A stretch of DNA of 64,000 nt from Zobellia russellii (lineage in GTDB: Bacteria; Bacteroidota; Bacteroidia; Flavobacteriales; Flavobacteriaceae), in NCBI RefSeq assembly GCF_018728565.1, contig NZ_JACSOI010000003.1, positions 372,001-436,000 on the forward strand. The letters run 5' to 3'. Under the pieces are notes generated by a model that saw nothing but the letters and a program-made list of their open reading frames with translations, did not search any database and was not told the DNA's origin. The first letter of the stretch is position 1. Each line of letters starts with the position of its first letter. Below are positions 1-9,177 of this stretch, in pieces. The translations under genes were made by a program, and so were the position numbers.

Positions 1-845
1 TGAGTACGGCAAATTTTGATTTGGAATATGTGAACGTTCCAGAAGGGTATTTGTTTAAGGGTTCTACGGATAGTGAGCTAAAAGTGAAGCTTAAGGCCGG
101 TGGGTTTCAGTTTTTAGGTTTTAATTTTAAGCATGCAAAAATTGATATTGACCTAGCGGATGCCAAACAAAAGGACTCCATATTTTATATTCCCCAAGAG
201 ATTTATAGAAAACAAGTAGAAAAGCAGTTAAGTGGATCAATGTCTTTGATAGATATTGAAACCGACACTCTTTTTGTGGGTATGTTGGCCGTTATTTCCA
301 AGAAAGTGCCGGTTAGACCAAATGTAGAGGTCAATATGGCCAGAAACTATTTGTTGGATGGAAAAATGGAAGTTAAACCGGATTCCATTACCATTACGGG
401 GCCTTCAAAGGAAATAGATACCATAAATGTGGTCCGAACCCATAAATTGACCTTGCCAGATCTAGATACCAATTTTTCTGAAATGGTAGCGGTTTTTAAA
501 CCTGAAGAACTAAAAAACACGATGTACTCTGCAAACGAGGTGGAGCTTACTGCAAAAATTGCGCGTTTTTCGGAAAAGGTTTTTGAGGTTAAGATTAAGA
601 CGGTTCACTTTCCCGGTAATATTGAGGTAAAGACGTTTCCAGATGAAGTAGGGGTAATATGTAAGGCCAAGTTGGATCGCCTTAAAAAATTAGAAGTTTT
701 GGATTTTGAGGTTATTGCAGATTATGGGCAGTTAAGAGATGGTAACCGGGAAAAACTTAAATTAGAATTAAGAAAAAAACCAAGTGGTCTGCATAGCGTA
801 AAATTACAAACAACCAGTGTGGAATATATATTGAATAAAAAATGA
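1..845 (+). CDS. YbbR-like domain protein, 5' end outside window
   Basis: The reading frame is already open at base 3 and runs to the TGA at 843-845, so the gene begins upstream of the window. The first possible start inside the window (TTG at 21) is not a convincing one. The visible 280 or so residues are beta-rich and fit YbbR-like repeats, for example a stretch on the pattern VxVxPxxITITGPSKEID near residues 110-130. YbbR/CdaR-like proteins are usually membrane-anchored extracytoplasmic proteins; the anchor would lie in the missing N-terminus. The stop codon overlaps the coaE start (ATGA), so the two genes are almost certainly co-transcribed. A YbbR-coaE pairing is, from memory, common in Flavobacteriia. 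Molecular function is unknown. Confidence 0.75.
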   Translation, partial: STANFDLEYVNVPEGYLFKGSTDSELKVKLKAGGFQFLGFNFKHAKIDIDLADAKQKDSIFYIPQEIYRKQVEKQLSGSMSLIDIETDTLFVGMLAVISKKVPVRPNVEVNMARNYLLDGKMEVKPDSITITGPSKEIDTINVVRTHKLTLPDLDTNFSEMVAVFKPEELKNTMYSANEVELTAKIARFSEKVFEVKIKTVHFPGNIEVKTFPDEVGVICKAKLDRLKKLEVLDFEVIADYGQLRDGNREKLKLELRKKPSGLHSVKLQTTSVEYILNKK

Positions 846-1429
846 CCATTGTAGGTTTAACAGGTGGTATAGGAAGTGGTAAGACCACTGTTGCCAAAAT
901 GTTCGGAGAGTTGGGGGTGCCGGTATACAATTCCGATAACCGGGCCAAAAGTTTAATGCAGGAGTCCCCTGAATTGGTCAAAAGCATTAAAGATTTGTTA
1001 GGGGAAGAAGCTTACCTTAACGGAGTATTGAACAGGGCGTACGTATCACAGCAGGTATTTAATAACAAGGAACTTTTAGAGGCCCTCAATGCCATAGTTC
1101 ATCCTGCGGTACGGCAAAATTTTATAGGTTGGGCCAAGGAGCAAAAATCAGGATATGTAATTCAAGAAGCGGCTATAATCTTCGAAATTGGTTCACAGGA
1201 TTTTTATGATTGTATCATTTTAGTGACCGCTCCGGAGGAGACAAGAATAGAACGTGTTATGCAACGAGATGGTGACAATACCGTTGAAGGGATAAAAGCA
1301 CGAATGAAAAATCAATGGGACGATGCTAAAAAAATAGAAGCTTCTAACTATATTATCCAAAACGAGAACATAGAGCAAACCAAGGTTCAAGTTTTAGATG
1401 TGCATCGCGATATACTTAATAAAATATAG
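842..1429 (+). CDS. coaE: Dephospho-CoA kinase
   Basis: Catalyses the last step of coenzyme A synthesis, ATP-dependent phosphorylation of the 3'-hydroxyl of the dephospho-CoA ribose, in the cytoplasm. The P-loop GLTGGIGSGKTT is at residues 5-16, followed by the typical PVYNSD segment near residue 30, the NAIVHPAVR stretch and a lid-region arginine pattern (ETRIERVMQRD). Length (195 aa) matches the family. The start ATG overlaps the stop of the YbbR-like gene by 4 bases, which fixes the start and points to translational coupling. Confidence 0.95.
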   Translation: MTIVGLTGGIGSGKTTVAKMFGELGVPVYNSDNRAKSLMQESPELVKSIKDLLGEEAYLNGVLNRAYVSQQVFNNKELLEALNAIVHPAVRQNFIGWAKEQKSGYVIQEAAIIFEIGSQDFYDCIILVTAPEETRIERVMQRDGDNTVEGIKARMKNQWDDAKKIEASNYIIQNENIEQTKVQVLDVHRDILNKI

Positions 1430-1512
1430 GCCTCACGCAGTTTTAACATTTTTGTTAAGGTTTGGTTAAACCTACTATCTACTAGTTGTTAAATCTTTAA
1501 TTTTGTTTTTAA

Positions 1513-3096
1513 ATGAATAAGAGGTTATTTGTCCTTTTGGTGGCGTTGATGAGTCTCTCCTTGATAGGAATAATATCTGTTCAGTTCTTGTGGATAAAGC
1601 AGTCTGTAGAAGATAAGGAAGAACAATTTTCCAACACAGTGTCCGAAGTTTTGAACGAAGTGTCGGATAAAATTGAGGAAAGAGAGACAAAGGATTATTT
1701 TGAACGCTACATTAATATAAAAGATAGTGTAGGCGAGCCTAAAAGTTCCCATTTACGAAATATCTTTTTTATAGACCGTGATATAAACTCCAATGAGATT
1801 CGGTTTTATTCCCATGGTATTTTAGAAGAAGATTACAATATAGCATCTACGTTCTTTGATAACGGTAATGGTAGCGATACCGTAGCCACAATTAAAAACT
1901 ATACGAGCAAGCGTTCCAAAACTATTTTTAAGGAAGATTTTGGATTGGACGGTAAGGAGTATAAGCTGAATGCGGTACAAAAACTTGAAAAAATTGGTGG
2001 ACTCTCTGCAATAGAGAAGGCCCAATTTGAAGACGTTTTTAGTGAATACGCCAAGAAAGTACCTATCCACAAAAGAGTTTCCAATCAAGAAATTCAGTTG
2101 CTTTTAAATCGTGAGCTAAAGAACAGGAACCTTAATATTGATTATGAATATGGGGTGTACAGTAGAGGGCTTCCTACCAAGGTAAAGTCTAGGAAATTCA
2201 AATTTGATAAGGACATGCTGTATGAAACCGCTATCTTTAAGGATAGTGAGGGAGCAAGCAATTTTTCGCTCTTGATCTCTTTTCCAAAGAAGAAAAAGTT
2301 TTTGATTCAGTCTATCATAAAAATGGCGCTGTTGTCCCTGCTTTTTACTTTGGTCATAGTCATAGCGTATTCCGGTGCAATTTATCAGCTTATACGTCAG
2401 AAACAGATTTCGGAGATAAAATCCGATTTCATAAATAATATGACACATGAGTTTAAAACACCTATTGCAACTATCAATTTAGCGGTAGAGGCTATCCGAA
2501 ACCCTAAAATAATAGGAGACCCGGAAAAAGTAGATAGGTATTTGACCATGATTCGTGAGGAAAATAAACGAATGCATGCCCAAGTAGAGAACGTATTGAG
2601 AATATCCAAATTGGAGAAGAACCAGTTGGATATTAGTAAGGATAGGGTAGATGTACACGACATAATAGAGGATGCAATTGCCCACGTAGAGTTGATTGTA
2701 TCTGACAGAGGCGGATATATAGAAACGCATTTAAACGCAGGTAGAACTGAGGTTTTGGCCAGCGAAATGCACTTTACGAACGTTATCGTAAATATTCTGG
2801 ATAACGCCATTAAATATTCAACAAAGGCACCGCGTATAGATATTTATACAGAGGTAGCCAAGAATTATATTGTAATAGAAATAAAAGACCAAGGAGCTGG
2901 AATGAGCAAAGCCGTGGTCAAAAAAGTATTTGAAAAATTCTACCGTGAACACACGGGAGATTTACATAATGTTAAGGGGCATGGCCTAGGGTTGGCATAT
3001 GTAAAAAAGATTGTAGACGATCACCAAGGTGAAGTTTACGCAGAAAGTGAAAAAGGAAAGGGAAGTACTTTCTATATAAAATTGCCTTTAATCTAA
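1513..3096 (+). CDS. Two-component sensor histidine kinase
   Basis: Membrane-bound kinase partner of the regulator that follows 11 bases downstream. An N-terminal membrane segment (about residues 5-25) and a second one (about 268-292) enclose a periplasmic sensor region of about 240 residues with no recognised fold. The HisKA phospho-acceptor is H312 in NMTHEFKTP. The ATPase domain has the N box (NILDNAIKYS), a G1 box (KDQGAGM), an F box (FEKFYRE) and a G2 box (GHGLGLAY). No HAMP domain is obvious between TM2 and HisKA. It resembles RprX-type kinases of Bacteroidota. A TAATTTTG at 1498-1505 matches the -7 element and would place the transcript start only a few bases before the ATG. The signal sensed is unknown. 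Confidence 0.9.
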   Translation: MNKRLFVLLVALMSLSLIGIISVQFLWIKQSVEDKEEQFSNTVSEVLNEVSDKIEERETKDYFERYINIKDSVGEPKSSHLRNIFFIDRDINSNEIRFYSHGILEEDYNIASTFFDNGNGSDTVATIKNYTSKRSKTIFKEDFGLDGKEYKLNAVQKLEKIGGLSAIEKAQFEDVFSEYAKKVPIHKRVSNQEIQLLLNRELKNRNLNIDYEYGVYSRGLPTKVKSRKFKFDKDMLYETAIFKDSEGASNFSLLISFPKKKKFLIQSIIKMALLSLLFTLVIVIAYSGAIYQLIRQKQISEIKSDFINNMTHEFKTPIATINLAVEAIRNPKIIGDPEKVDRYLTMIREENKRMHAQVENVLRISKLEKNQLDISKDRVDVHDIIEDAIAHVELIVSDRGGYIETHLNAGRTEVLASEMHFTNVIVNILDNAIKYSTKAPRIDIYTEVAKNYIVIEIKDQGAGMSKAVVKKVFEKFYREHTGDLHNVKGHGLGLAYVKKIVDDHQGEVYAESEKGKGSTFYIKLPLI

Positions 3097-3107
3097 CTCA
3101 ACAAGTT

Positions 3108-3818
3108 ATGGAAACAATTAATAAAAAAATACTCTTAGTAGAAGATGATCCCAATTTTGGAATTGTGCTAAAGGACTATTTATCAATGAATGATTTTGAT
3201 GTCACTTTGGCCAAGAATGGTATGGAGGGGTTTGAAAAATTTAAAAAGGATAATTATGACATCTGTATTTTAGATGTGATGATGCCTTATAAGGACGGTT
3301 TTACCTTGGCAAAGGAAATTCGTGAAAAGAATGAAAATGTTCCGATCGTTTTCCTGACCGCTAAAACCATGAAAGAAGATGTTCTAAAAGGGTATAAAGC
3401 GGGGGCTGATGATTATTTGAACAAGCCTTTTGATTCTGAAGTCCTTTTAATGAAAATTAGAGCTATTCTTCAAAGAAAAGCATCTAATACATTGGCAGAT
3501 AGTAAGAAGTTTGAATTTAAAATTGGAAACTTCCACTTAAACTCTAAACTCAGATTCTTAAAGTATAAAGAAGAGGAAGCTATTAAACTTTCGCCAAAAG
3601 AAAATGAACTTTTAAGGCTTTTGGCTCTTCATGAAAATGATTTGATGCCAAGGGAATTAGCGCTGACAAAAATATGGAGAGATGATAACTATTTCACTTC
3701 CCGTAGTATGGATGTGTACATTGCTAAGCTAAGAAAGTATTTAAAATTAGATGATACTGTCGAAATCTTGAACATCCACGGAGAAGGTTTCCGTTTAGTG
3801 GTAAAAGAGGACGTATAG
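3108..3818 (+). CDS. OmpR/PhoB-family response regulator
   Basis: DNA-binding partner of the preceding kinase. The receiver domain (about residues 7-120) has the acidic pair D13/D14, phospho-acceptor D56 in CILDVMMP and the switch lysine K106 in YLNKPFD. A winged-helix output domain follows (about residues 135-235), with the family pattern LSPKENELLRLL and the recognition-helix region SRSMDVYIAKLRKYL. It is 236 aa and resembles RprY. The pair is closed by a strong hairpin terminator immediately downstream. Confidence 0.93.
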   Translation: METINKKILLVEDDPNFGIVLKDYLSMNDFDVTLAKNGMEGFEKFKKDNYDICILDVMMPYKDGFTLAKEIREKNENVPIVFLTAKTMKEDVLKGYKAGADDYLNKPFDSEVLLMKIRAILQRKASNTLADSKKFEFKIGNFHLNSKLRFLKYKEEEAIKLSPKENELLRLLALHENDLMPRELALTKIWRDDNYFTSRSMDVYIAKLRKYLKLDDTVEILNIHGEGFRLVVKEDV

Positions 3819-3836
3819 TAGTACTGCATATTTTAT

Positions 3837-3873
3837 AAAAAAGCCCTGATATACGATATATCAGGGCTTTTTT
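3837..3873. terminator. Bidirectional intrinsic terminator
   Basis: A perfect 11-bp stem (3843-3853 with 3857-3867, GCCCTGATATA arms) has a 3-base loop and is flanked by six A and six T. It sits between the convergent response-regulator gene (+) and gluconokinase gene (-), and can serve both strands. Confidence 0.92.
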
Positions 3874-4366
3874 AATTTAAATCCCCAATTATTTTAGCAA
3901 CAATTTCTTCGGGTGTCTGCATAATGGATACTGTAATCGCCTCTTTTGGGACTTCTAAAGTGTTGAATTGGGAATGTAATAATTCTGGGGGCATAAAGTG
4001 GTTTTTGCGTTGTGAAAGACGCTCCATAATTTCATCAAAAGTTCCTTTTAAGTATACAAACTGAAGTTCCTTATCTAGGCCGTTCTGTAATATAGTGCGG
4101 TATTTATTTTTAAGTGCGGAACAAGCTATTACTGCTCCTGTATCACTTTTTTCTATGGCTAGAAGATTCAGTCTTTCTAACCAGCCTTGGCGGTCACTGT
4201 CATCTAACGGATTGCCTTCGGCCATTTTTTTTACGTTGGCTTCCGGATGGTAATCATCCCCATCATAGAATCCTAAATTTAACTCTTTGGCCAAGAGTTT
4301 GCCAATTGTACTTTTTCCCGAGCCGGATACGCCCATGACGAATATTATGGGGTGTTTACTTTTCAT
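3872..4366 (-). CDS. gntK: Gluconokinase
   Basis: Phosphorylates D-gluconate to 6-phosphogluconate for the pentose phosphate or Entner-Doudoroff route. The protein is a P-loop kinase with GVSGSGKST at residues 12-20, the gluconokinase signature FYDGDDYHPEANVKKMAEGNPLDD split over about residues 33-56, and CSALKNKYR near 82-90. The 164 aa length fits the GntK/IdnK family. Its start overlaps the end of miaA by 11 bases, so it is the last gene of a minus-strand run and is likely translationally coupled. No gluconate transporter or GntR-type regulator is next to it. Confidence 0.92.
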   Translation of the reverse strand: MKSKHPIIFVMGVSGSGKSTIGKLLAKELNLGFYDGDDYHPEANVKKMAEGNPLDDSDRQGWLERLNLLAIEKSDTGAVIACSALKNKYRTILQNGLDKELQFVYLKGTFDEIMERLSQRKNHFMPPELLHSQFNTLEVPKEAITVSIMQTPEEIVAKIIGDLN

Positions 4367-5297
4367 TTGAAATAGTATTATTTAGTATCGCTATAAATTC
4401 TTGAAAATCTGCATTATAAGGAATCCAGATGGTCTCCTCGTTTCGTTTGAACCAAGTTAATTGTCGTTTTGCGAATCTGCGTGTATTTTTCTTTATTTCC
4501 TCTAGGGCAAAGTTAAGGTCATTATGTTCTGGGCTATCATCAAGGTTCTCTTGCTTTTCAAAATAACTGAAAAGCTCTCGGTAGCCAACCGTTTGTAACG
4601 CGTTAAGCTCTTTGTGTTTTTTTAGTTGTTCTACTTCCTCAACAAGGCCTTCCTTAACCATAATGTCTACACGCTGGTTAATGCGGTCGTAAATTAGGGC
4701 GCGGTCTGCTTCTAAACCAATAGTAATGGTTTTAAACGGACGATTTTTTTTATTTTTTGATAGAAATGAGGAGTAGGGGTTGTTAGTACCCATGCAAATT
4801 TCAAGTGCTCTTATGAGTCTATGCGGATTGTTTAAATCTACGGATGCGTAGTACTTGGGGTCTCTTTCTTGAAGTTCTTTTTGCAAGAATTCAATTCCTT
4901 TTTCGGCAAAATGTTGATTAAGCTGTTCACGTATTTTTGGGTCTACTTTTGGAAAGTCGTCCAAACCTTCGGTTACGGCTTTGGTATATAATCCGCTTCC
5001 GCCAACCATGACCACTATATGGTTTTTTTCGAAAAGGGTTTCTAACAGTTGAAGGGCATCCCGTTCAAAATCACCCACAGAATACGAATCAAAAATGCTG
5101 ATATGTTGTATAAAGTGATGTTTGGCTTCACTTAGTTCTTCTGGTGTGGGTACAGCGGTACCAATTCTCATTTCTTTAAAAAACTGTCTGGAATCCGCAG
5201 AAATAATTTCGGTATTATAATGCTGTGCAAGGGAAATTGCAAGTTTGGTCTTGCCAATTGCGGTTGGGCCTACTACGGATAAAAGTATTTTTTCCAT
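4356..5297 (-). CDS. miaA: tRNA dimethylallyltransferase
   Basis: Transfers dimethylallyl from DMAPP to A37 of tRNAs that read UNN codons. The P-loop GPTAIGKT (residues 10-17) is followed by SADSRQFF and the RDPKYYASVDLNNPHRLIRALE region. I chose the ATG at 5297 rather than an upstream in-frame start at 5315: the ATG shares a base with the TAA of the channel gene (TAATG), and the protein then begins MEKILLSVVGPT as in the family. This gives 313 aa. It is sandwiched by overlaps with the channel gene upstream and gntK downstream. Confidence 0.94.
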   Translation of the reverse strand: MEKILLSVVGPTAIGKTKLAISLAQHYNTEIISADSRQFFKEMRIGTAVPTPEELSEAKHHFIQHISIFDSYSVGDFERDALQLLETLFEKNHIVVMVGGSGLYTKAVTEGLDDFPKVDPKIREQLNQHFAEKGIEFLQKELQERDPKYYASVDLNNPHRLIRALEICMGTNNPYSSFLSKNKKNRPFKTITIGLEADRALIYDRINQRVDIMVKEGLVEEVEQLKKHKELNALQTVGYRELFSYFEKQENLDDSPEHNDLNFALEEIKKNTRRFAKRQLTWFKRNEETIWIPYNADFQEFIAILNNTISNEK

Positions 5298-6145
5298 TAC
5301 AGCTCGCTTCCACAATTATAACAATGGCTGGCATCGTCCCTATGACCTTCTTTAGCACAATTCCTGCAGGCCTGAGTGTTTACGTGTACAAAATGATTGT
5401 TGCCTACTTTTTTCTGTTCTTGTCCTCTTTTACCAAACTCTACCGTAACAATACCCGTAGGAACGGCAATTACACCATAACCGACCAACATAATCAATGT
5501 GGCTATAAACTGCCCTTGTGGTGTAATGGGCGCAATGTCTCCATAGCCAACTGTAGTTAGGGTTACTATAGTCCAATAGATGCTCGTAGGAATACTGGTA
5601 AAACCGGCCTCGTCTCCCTCAATTAAATACATGAGCGTACCCAATATTACAGATAGAATAAGTACGGCAAATAGAAAAACGGTTATTTTGGCCCTACTGG
5701 CTTTTAATGCATTTTTAAGCTGAGAGGCTTCTCCTAAAAACCGAACCAATTTTAGGATTCTAAAGACCCTTAAAAGGCGTAATGACCTGATAGCCAAAAG
5801 TACTTGCGACCCTGCGAAAATATAGGAAAGATATAATGGAATTGTAGATAACAGATCAATTATTCCATAAAAACTAAAAATGTATTTCTTAGGTTGTTTT
5901 ATGCTGATGATTCTAGCAATATATTCAATGGTAAAAAGGATGGTTACCACCCATTCTAGTATAAAAAGGGTTTGGTGGTATTCTGCATCGATCCATTTTA
6001 CACTTTCCAACATTACCAGAAGTACACTGATGATGATTAGGATAAACAACAAAATGTCAAACCATTTACCCAAAGGAGTATCCGCTTCATAAATAATTTC
6101 ATGAACTTTATACTTCCAGCCTTTATCGGGTTTATGTTCTCTCAA
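5297..6145 (-). CDS. Voltage-gated-type potassium channel with C-terminal zinc ribbon
   Basis: A six-transmembrane cation channel subunit. An S4-like helix carries regularly spaced arginines (RSLRLLRVFRILKLVRF, about residues 121-138), and the pore loop holds the K+ selectivity filter TLTTVGYGD. After S6 there is a short cytoplasmic tail ending in two Cys pairs (CRNC and CYNCG), which looks like a small zinc ribbon. Kv-like bacterial channels of about 280 aa are known; the metal-binding tail is an extra. The stop overlaps the miaA start by one base, and the gene lies 3 bases after the nuclease gene upstream, so the four genes look like one operon. Confidence 0.9.
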   Translation of the reverse strand: MREHKPDKGWKYKVHEIIYEADTPLGKWFDILLFILIIISVLLVMLESVKWIDAEYHQTLFILEWVVTILFTIEYIARIISIKQPKKYIFSFYGIIDLLSTIPLYLSYIFAGSQVLLAIRSLRLLRVFRILKLVRFLGEASQLKNALKASRAKITVFLFAVLILSVILGTLMYLIEGDEAGFTSIPTSIYWTIVTLTTVGYGDIAPITPQGQFIATLIMLVGYGVIAVPTGIVTVEFGKRGQEQKKVGNNHFVHVNTQACRNCAKEGHRDDASHCYNCGSEL

Positions 6146-6148
6146 ATT

Positions 6149-7519
6149 TTATTGATCGCTTAATTCTAGAATTTTTAAACTGTGTTTTTTACGTATATAG
6201 GTTTCAATTATGTGCGTGGTATTATGATTACCGCGCATAGGCACGATTATAGATTCTAAGATATGAATATTATTAATTTGATGATTCAAGTTATAATAAC
6301 CAATACCCTTAAAGTCTCCATTTTTTATTAATACGGCACTGTATTCACCAATTTCTCGCCCCTTATCTACTATAACTACGTTTTTCTGGTTTAATGAATA
6401 TTTATTTACCGCCTGAGCGACCCGTTGGTTATATTCCTCAACCGGTTCTTTGGAAACACAGGCACCAAGGCATGCATCATCATCGTAGTTGGAGCAATTG
6501 CCCTTGGCTTCTGATATACCGTTTATTTTATCGCAGAGATTGAACTCACGGGTTAACTTGTAAATAAAGTTAGAAGCTCCGGCAAGACTGTTAAACGTAG
6601 CAAAAGACCCGTTTCTTTCCGTTGTTTTCCTGATTTTGAAAGTTTCGTAACCCGCTTCATTTTTTTCAACATATATTCCGTGACTAAAAATAACGGCTTT
6701 GGGCCTGTGGTTATATTTAGGTCGGTTTCTTTTAAGCTCTTCGTTTTCCTTTAAAAGAGCGACCAATTCATTTCCGGTTCTTTCAAAAGTTACCTTTTTA
6801 GTTGCTTTTTGTAGTTGTCTTGAACGTCCGCCTGATTTGGTAAAATGCTGGTTTACCCTTTTCTTTATGTTGGTACTTTTGCCTAGATAGAGTATTTCCC
6901 CGTCCTTATCGTGCATATAATATACTCCCGTTTCGGAGGGTAAGGAGTCTACAATATCCAACTGCCGATCAGAAAGTTCACCTTCCGTTTCTTTGCGAAT
7001 AACACTTTTAATAATTGTCTTGTCAAGGTCTTTAGAAAGTAATATTTTAAAGAGTTGAAGTGTTGCCAAGGCATCACCGTTTGCTCTATGCCGGTCACTT
7101 ACGGCAATCCCTAAAGACCTCACTAGTTTACCAAGGCTATGTGATTCCGCTTCCGGAATCAATTTTTTGGAAAGCTCAACCGTACACAAGGTTTTTCGCT
7201 CAAAATTATAGCCTAACCGTCTAAATTCAGTCCGTAATATTCTATAATCAAATTGTGCGTTATGGGCAATGAGTACCGTGTCTTCAGTTATTTCTACAAT
7301 TCGTTTGGCCACCTCATGGAATTTTGGGGCGGTCTGTAACATTTTATTGTTGATACCGGTAAGTTTTACAACAAATGGTTGAATCTCTTTTTCCGGGTTT
7401 ACCAAACTAATAAACTGGTCTACCACCTTATGTCCGTCAAATTTATGAATGGCAATTTCTGTTATGCCCTCTTCATTAAATTTACCTCCTGTGGTCTCAA
7501 TATCTAAAATGGAATACAT
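6149..7519 (-). CDS. DnaQ-like 3'-5' exonuclease fused to GIY-YIG nuclease domain
   Basis: The N-terminal DEDDh exonuclease domain (about residues 1-170) shows Exo I YSILDIETTGG, Exo II IAHNAQFDYRIL and Exo III HRANGDALAT. A UvrC-like GIY-YIG domain follows (about 190-275): TGVYYMHDKDGEILYLGKS and the conserved arginine in NIKKRVNQHF. The C-terminal region of about 180 residues has several cysteines (CDKIN, CSNYDDDACLGACVS), as in UvrC/Cho-type proteins. The exonuclease-GIY-YIG fusion is a known bacterial architecture related to Cho, presumed to act in DNA repair; the exact reaction is not established from sequence. It lies 3 bases upstream of the channel gene. Confidence 0.88.
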   Translation of the reverse strand: MYSILDIETTGGKFNEEGITEIAIHKFDGHKVVDQFISLVNPEKEIQPFVVKLTGINNKMLQTAPKFHEVAKRIVEITEDTVLIAHNAQFDYRILRTEFRRLGYNFERKTLCTVELSKKLIPEAESHSLGKLVRSLGIAVSDRHRANGDALATLQLFKILLSKDLDKTIIKSVIRKETEGELSDRQLDIVDSLPSETGVYYMHDKDGEILYLGKSTNIKKRVNQHFTKSGGRSRQLQKATKKVTFERTGNELVALLKENEELKRNRPKYNHRPKAVIFSHGIYVEKNEAGYETFKIRKTTERNGSFATFNSLAGASNFIYKLTREFNLCDKINGISEAKGNCSNYDDDACLGACVSKEPVEEYNQRVAQAVNKYSLNQKNVVIVDKGREIGEYSAVLIKNGDFKGIGYYNLNHQINNIHILESIIVPMRGNHNTTHIIETYIRKKHSLKILELSDQ

Positions 7520-7571
7520 CTATCTGTTTTTGTACTGTGGTAGCGGTTTGGTCTTGGTTGAAAGTAGAATG

Positions 7572-8225
7572 TTAATAATTCCGCTTACCAAAGATACTAC
7601 TTCCAATGCGTACCATGGTACTTCCTTCTTCAATAGCTATTTGATAATCTCCGCTCATCCCCATGGATAGGGTTTTTATTTTTGGATTTTCAGGTTGAAT
7701 GGAATCAAAAATTGACTTTAATTGTCTGAACTCCCTTCTTACTTGGGATTCATCATCTGTAAAAGTGGCCATACCCATTAAACCTACCACATTTATATTT
7801 TTAAGTTCACGGTATGCTTCCGAATTTAGAATGGCATGCAATTCCCCTTTGTCGAGTCCAAATTTGGTGTCTTCTTCCGCAATATGAATTTGAAGAAGAG
7901 AGTCTATGGTACGGTTGTTTTGCTCAGCTCTTTTATTGATTTCAGTCAAAAGTCTAAAGCTGTCTACACCATGAACCAAATTAACAAACTCAGCCATGTA
8001 TTTTACTTTGTTGCGCTGTAAATGGCCGATCATATGCCATTGGATATCTTTTGGCAGGCGCTCCCATTTGCCCGTCATTTCCTGCACCTTGTTCTCTCCA
8101 AATATGCGTTGGCCGGCGGCATAGGCTTCCATGATGTCTTCGTCTGGCTTTGTTTTGGAAACGGCAACCAGGGTCACATGTTCGGGAAGTGTATTCTTTA
8201 TTTCTAAAAGATGATCTTTTATCAT
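7572..8225 (-). CDS. YggS/PLPBP-family pyridoxal phosphate homeostasis protein
   Basis: A PLP-binding TIM-barrel protein related to the N-terminal domain of alanine racemase, involved in PLP and amino-acid homeostasis rather than catalysis. The PLP lysine is in LVAVSKTKP (about residue 25). The family patterns FGENKVQE, WHMIGHLQRNK and the C-terminal LSMGMSGDYQIAIEEGSTMVRIGSSIFG are all present. The 217 aa length is normal. It lies in the minus-strand run, 52 bases before the nuclease gene and 45 bases after the dehydrogenase gene. Confidence 0.93.
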   Translation of the reverse strand: MIKDHLLEIKNTLPEHVTLVAVSKTKPDEDIMEAYAAGQRIFGENKVQEMTGKWERLPKDIQWHMIGHLQRNKVKYMAEFVNLVHGVDSFRLLTEINKRAEQNNRTIDSLLQIHIAEEDTKFGLDKGELHAILNSEAYRELKNINVVGLMGMATFTDDESQVRREFRQLKSIFDSIQPENPKIKTLSMGMSGDYQIAIEEGSTMVRIGSSIFGKRNY

Positions 8226-8270
8226 TATGTTACTTGTGGATTATAGGTTCTACTGAGCTTGTTTTAGTTT

Positions 8271-9158
8271 TTATAAAAATTGGCTGGAAACCTTTTCTGC
8301 CTTTTTTGATTCGCTGTAATCATAAAAACCTTCGCCTGATTTTACCCCTAATTTTTTTGCCATTACCATATTTACTAAAAGTGGACAGGGTGCATATTTT
8401 GGATTTTTAAAACCATCGTACATAACGTTTAGAATGGATAGGCATACGTCTAAACCAATAAAGTCAGCTAGTTGAAGCGGACCCATTGGGTGTGCCATAC
8501 CCAATTTCATAACCGTGTCAATTTCAGAAACACCGGCCACACCATTGTAAAGTGTTTCAATAGCTTCGTTAATCATGGGCATTAGAATCCTATTCGCCAC
8601 AAAACCGGGGTAGTCGTTTACTTCTGTTGGGGTTTTGCCCAATTGCATGGAAAGTTCCATAATCTGTGCCGTAGTTTCATTAGAAGTGTTATAACCTCTT
8701 ATGATTTCTACCAATTGCATGATGGGAACAGGGTTCATAAAATGCATGCCGATAACCTTCTGCGGCCGATTTGTAGAGGCTGCAATTTGAGTGATAGAAA
8801 TAGAGGACGTATTTGTAGCTAAAATGGTGTGTTCATTGCAAATAGTGTCTAACTCTTTAAAAATACCCAGTTTAACATTTAGATTTTCGGAAGCGGCTTC
8901 AACTACTAAATCTACGTTGGCAACCCCGTCTTTAAGCGTGGTAAAGGTAGAAATACGGTCTAGAGTTGCTTTTTTATCGCTCTCTGATATTTTTTCCTTC
9001 GCCAGCATTCTATCCAGATTTTTAGAGATGTTGGCCAATCCTTTGATCAACGAATCTTCTGAAATATCTATCAAATGTACATTGTGGCCGTTTTGCGCAA
9101 AAACATGGGCAATTCCGTTGCCCATAGTTCCTGCACCTATAACTGCTATGTTCTGCAT
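8271..9158 (-). CDS. 3-hydroxybutyryl-CoA dehydrogenase family protein
   Basis: NAD(P)-dependent oxidation of 3-hydroxyacyl-CoA to 3-ketoacyl-CoA. The Rossmann motif is GAGTMGNGIAH at residues 8-18. The HAD signature region (HFMNPVPIMQLVEIIRG, about 138-154) includes the catalytic histidine, and the C-terminal domain contains GFVANRILMPMINEA and GLDVCLSILNVMYDGF. The 295 aa length matches Hbd/PaaH. Its neighbours do not include other beta-oxidation genes, so whether it serves fatty-acid, phenylacetate or butanoate metabolism cannot be told. It follows the Gfo/Idh/MocA gene by 19 bases. Confidence 0.92.
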   Translation of the reverse strand: MQNIAVIGAGTMGNGIAHVFAQNGHNVHLIDISEDSLIKGLANISKNLDRMLAKEKISESDKKATLDRISTFTTLKDGVANVDLVVEAASENLNVKLGIFKELDTICNEHTILATNTSSISITQIAASTNRPQKVIGMHFMNPVPIMQLVEIIRGYNTSNETTAQIMELSMQLGKTPTEVNDYPGFVANRILMPMINEAIETLYNGVAGVSEIDTVMKLGMAHPMGPLQLADFIGLDVCLSILNVMYDGFKNPKYAPCPLLVNMVMAKKLGVKSGEGFYDYSESKKAEKVSSQFL

Positions 9159-9177
9159 AGGTTTTGTTTTTTAAGAT

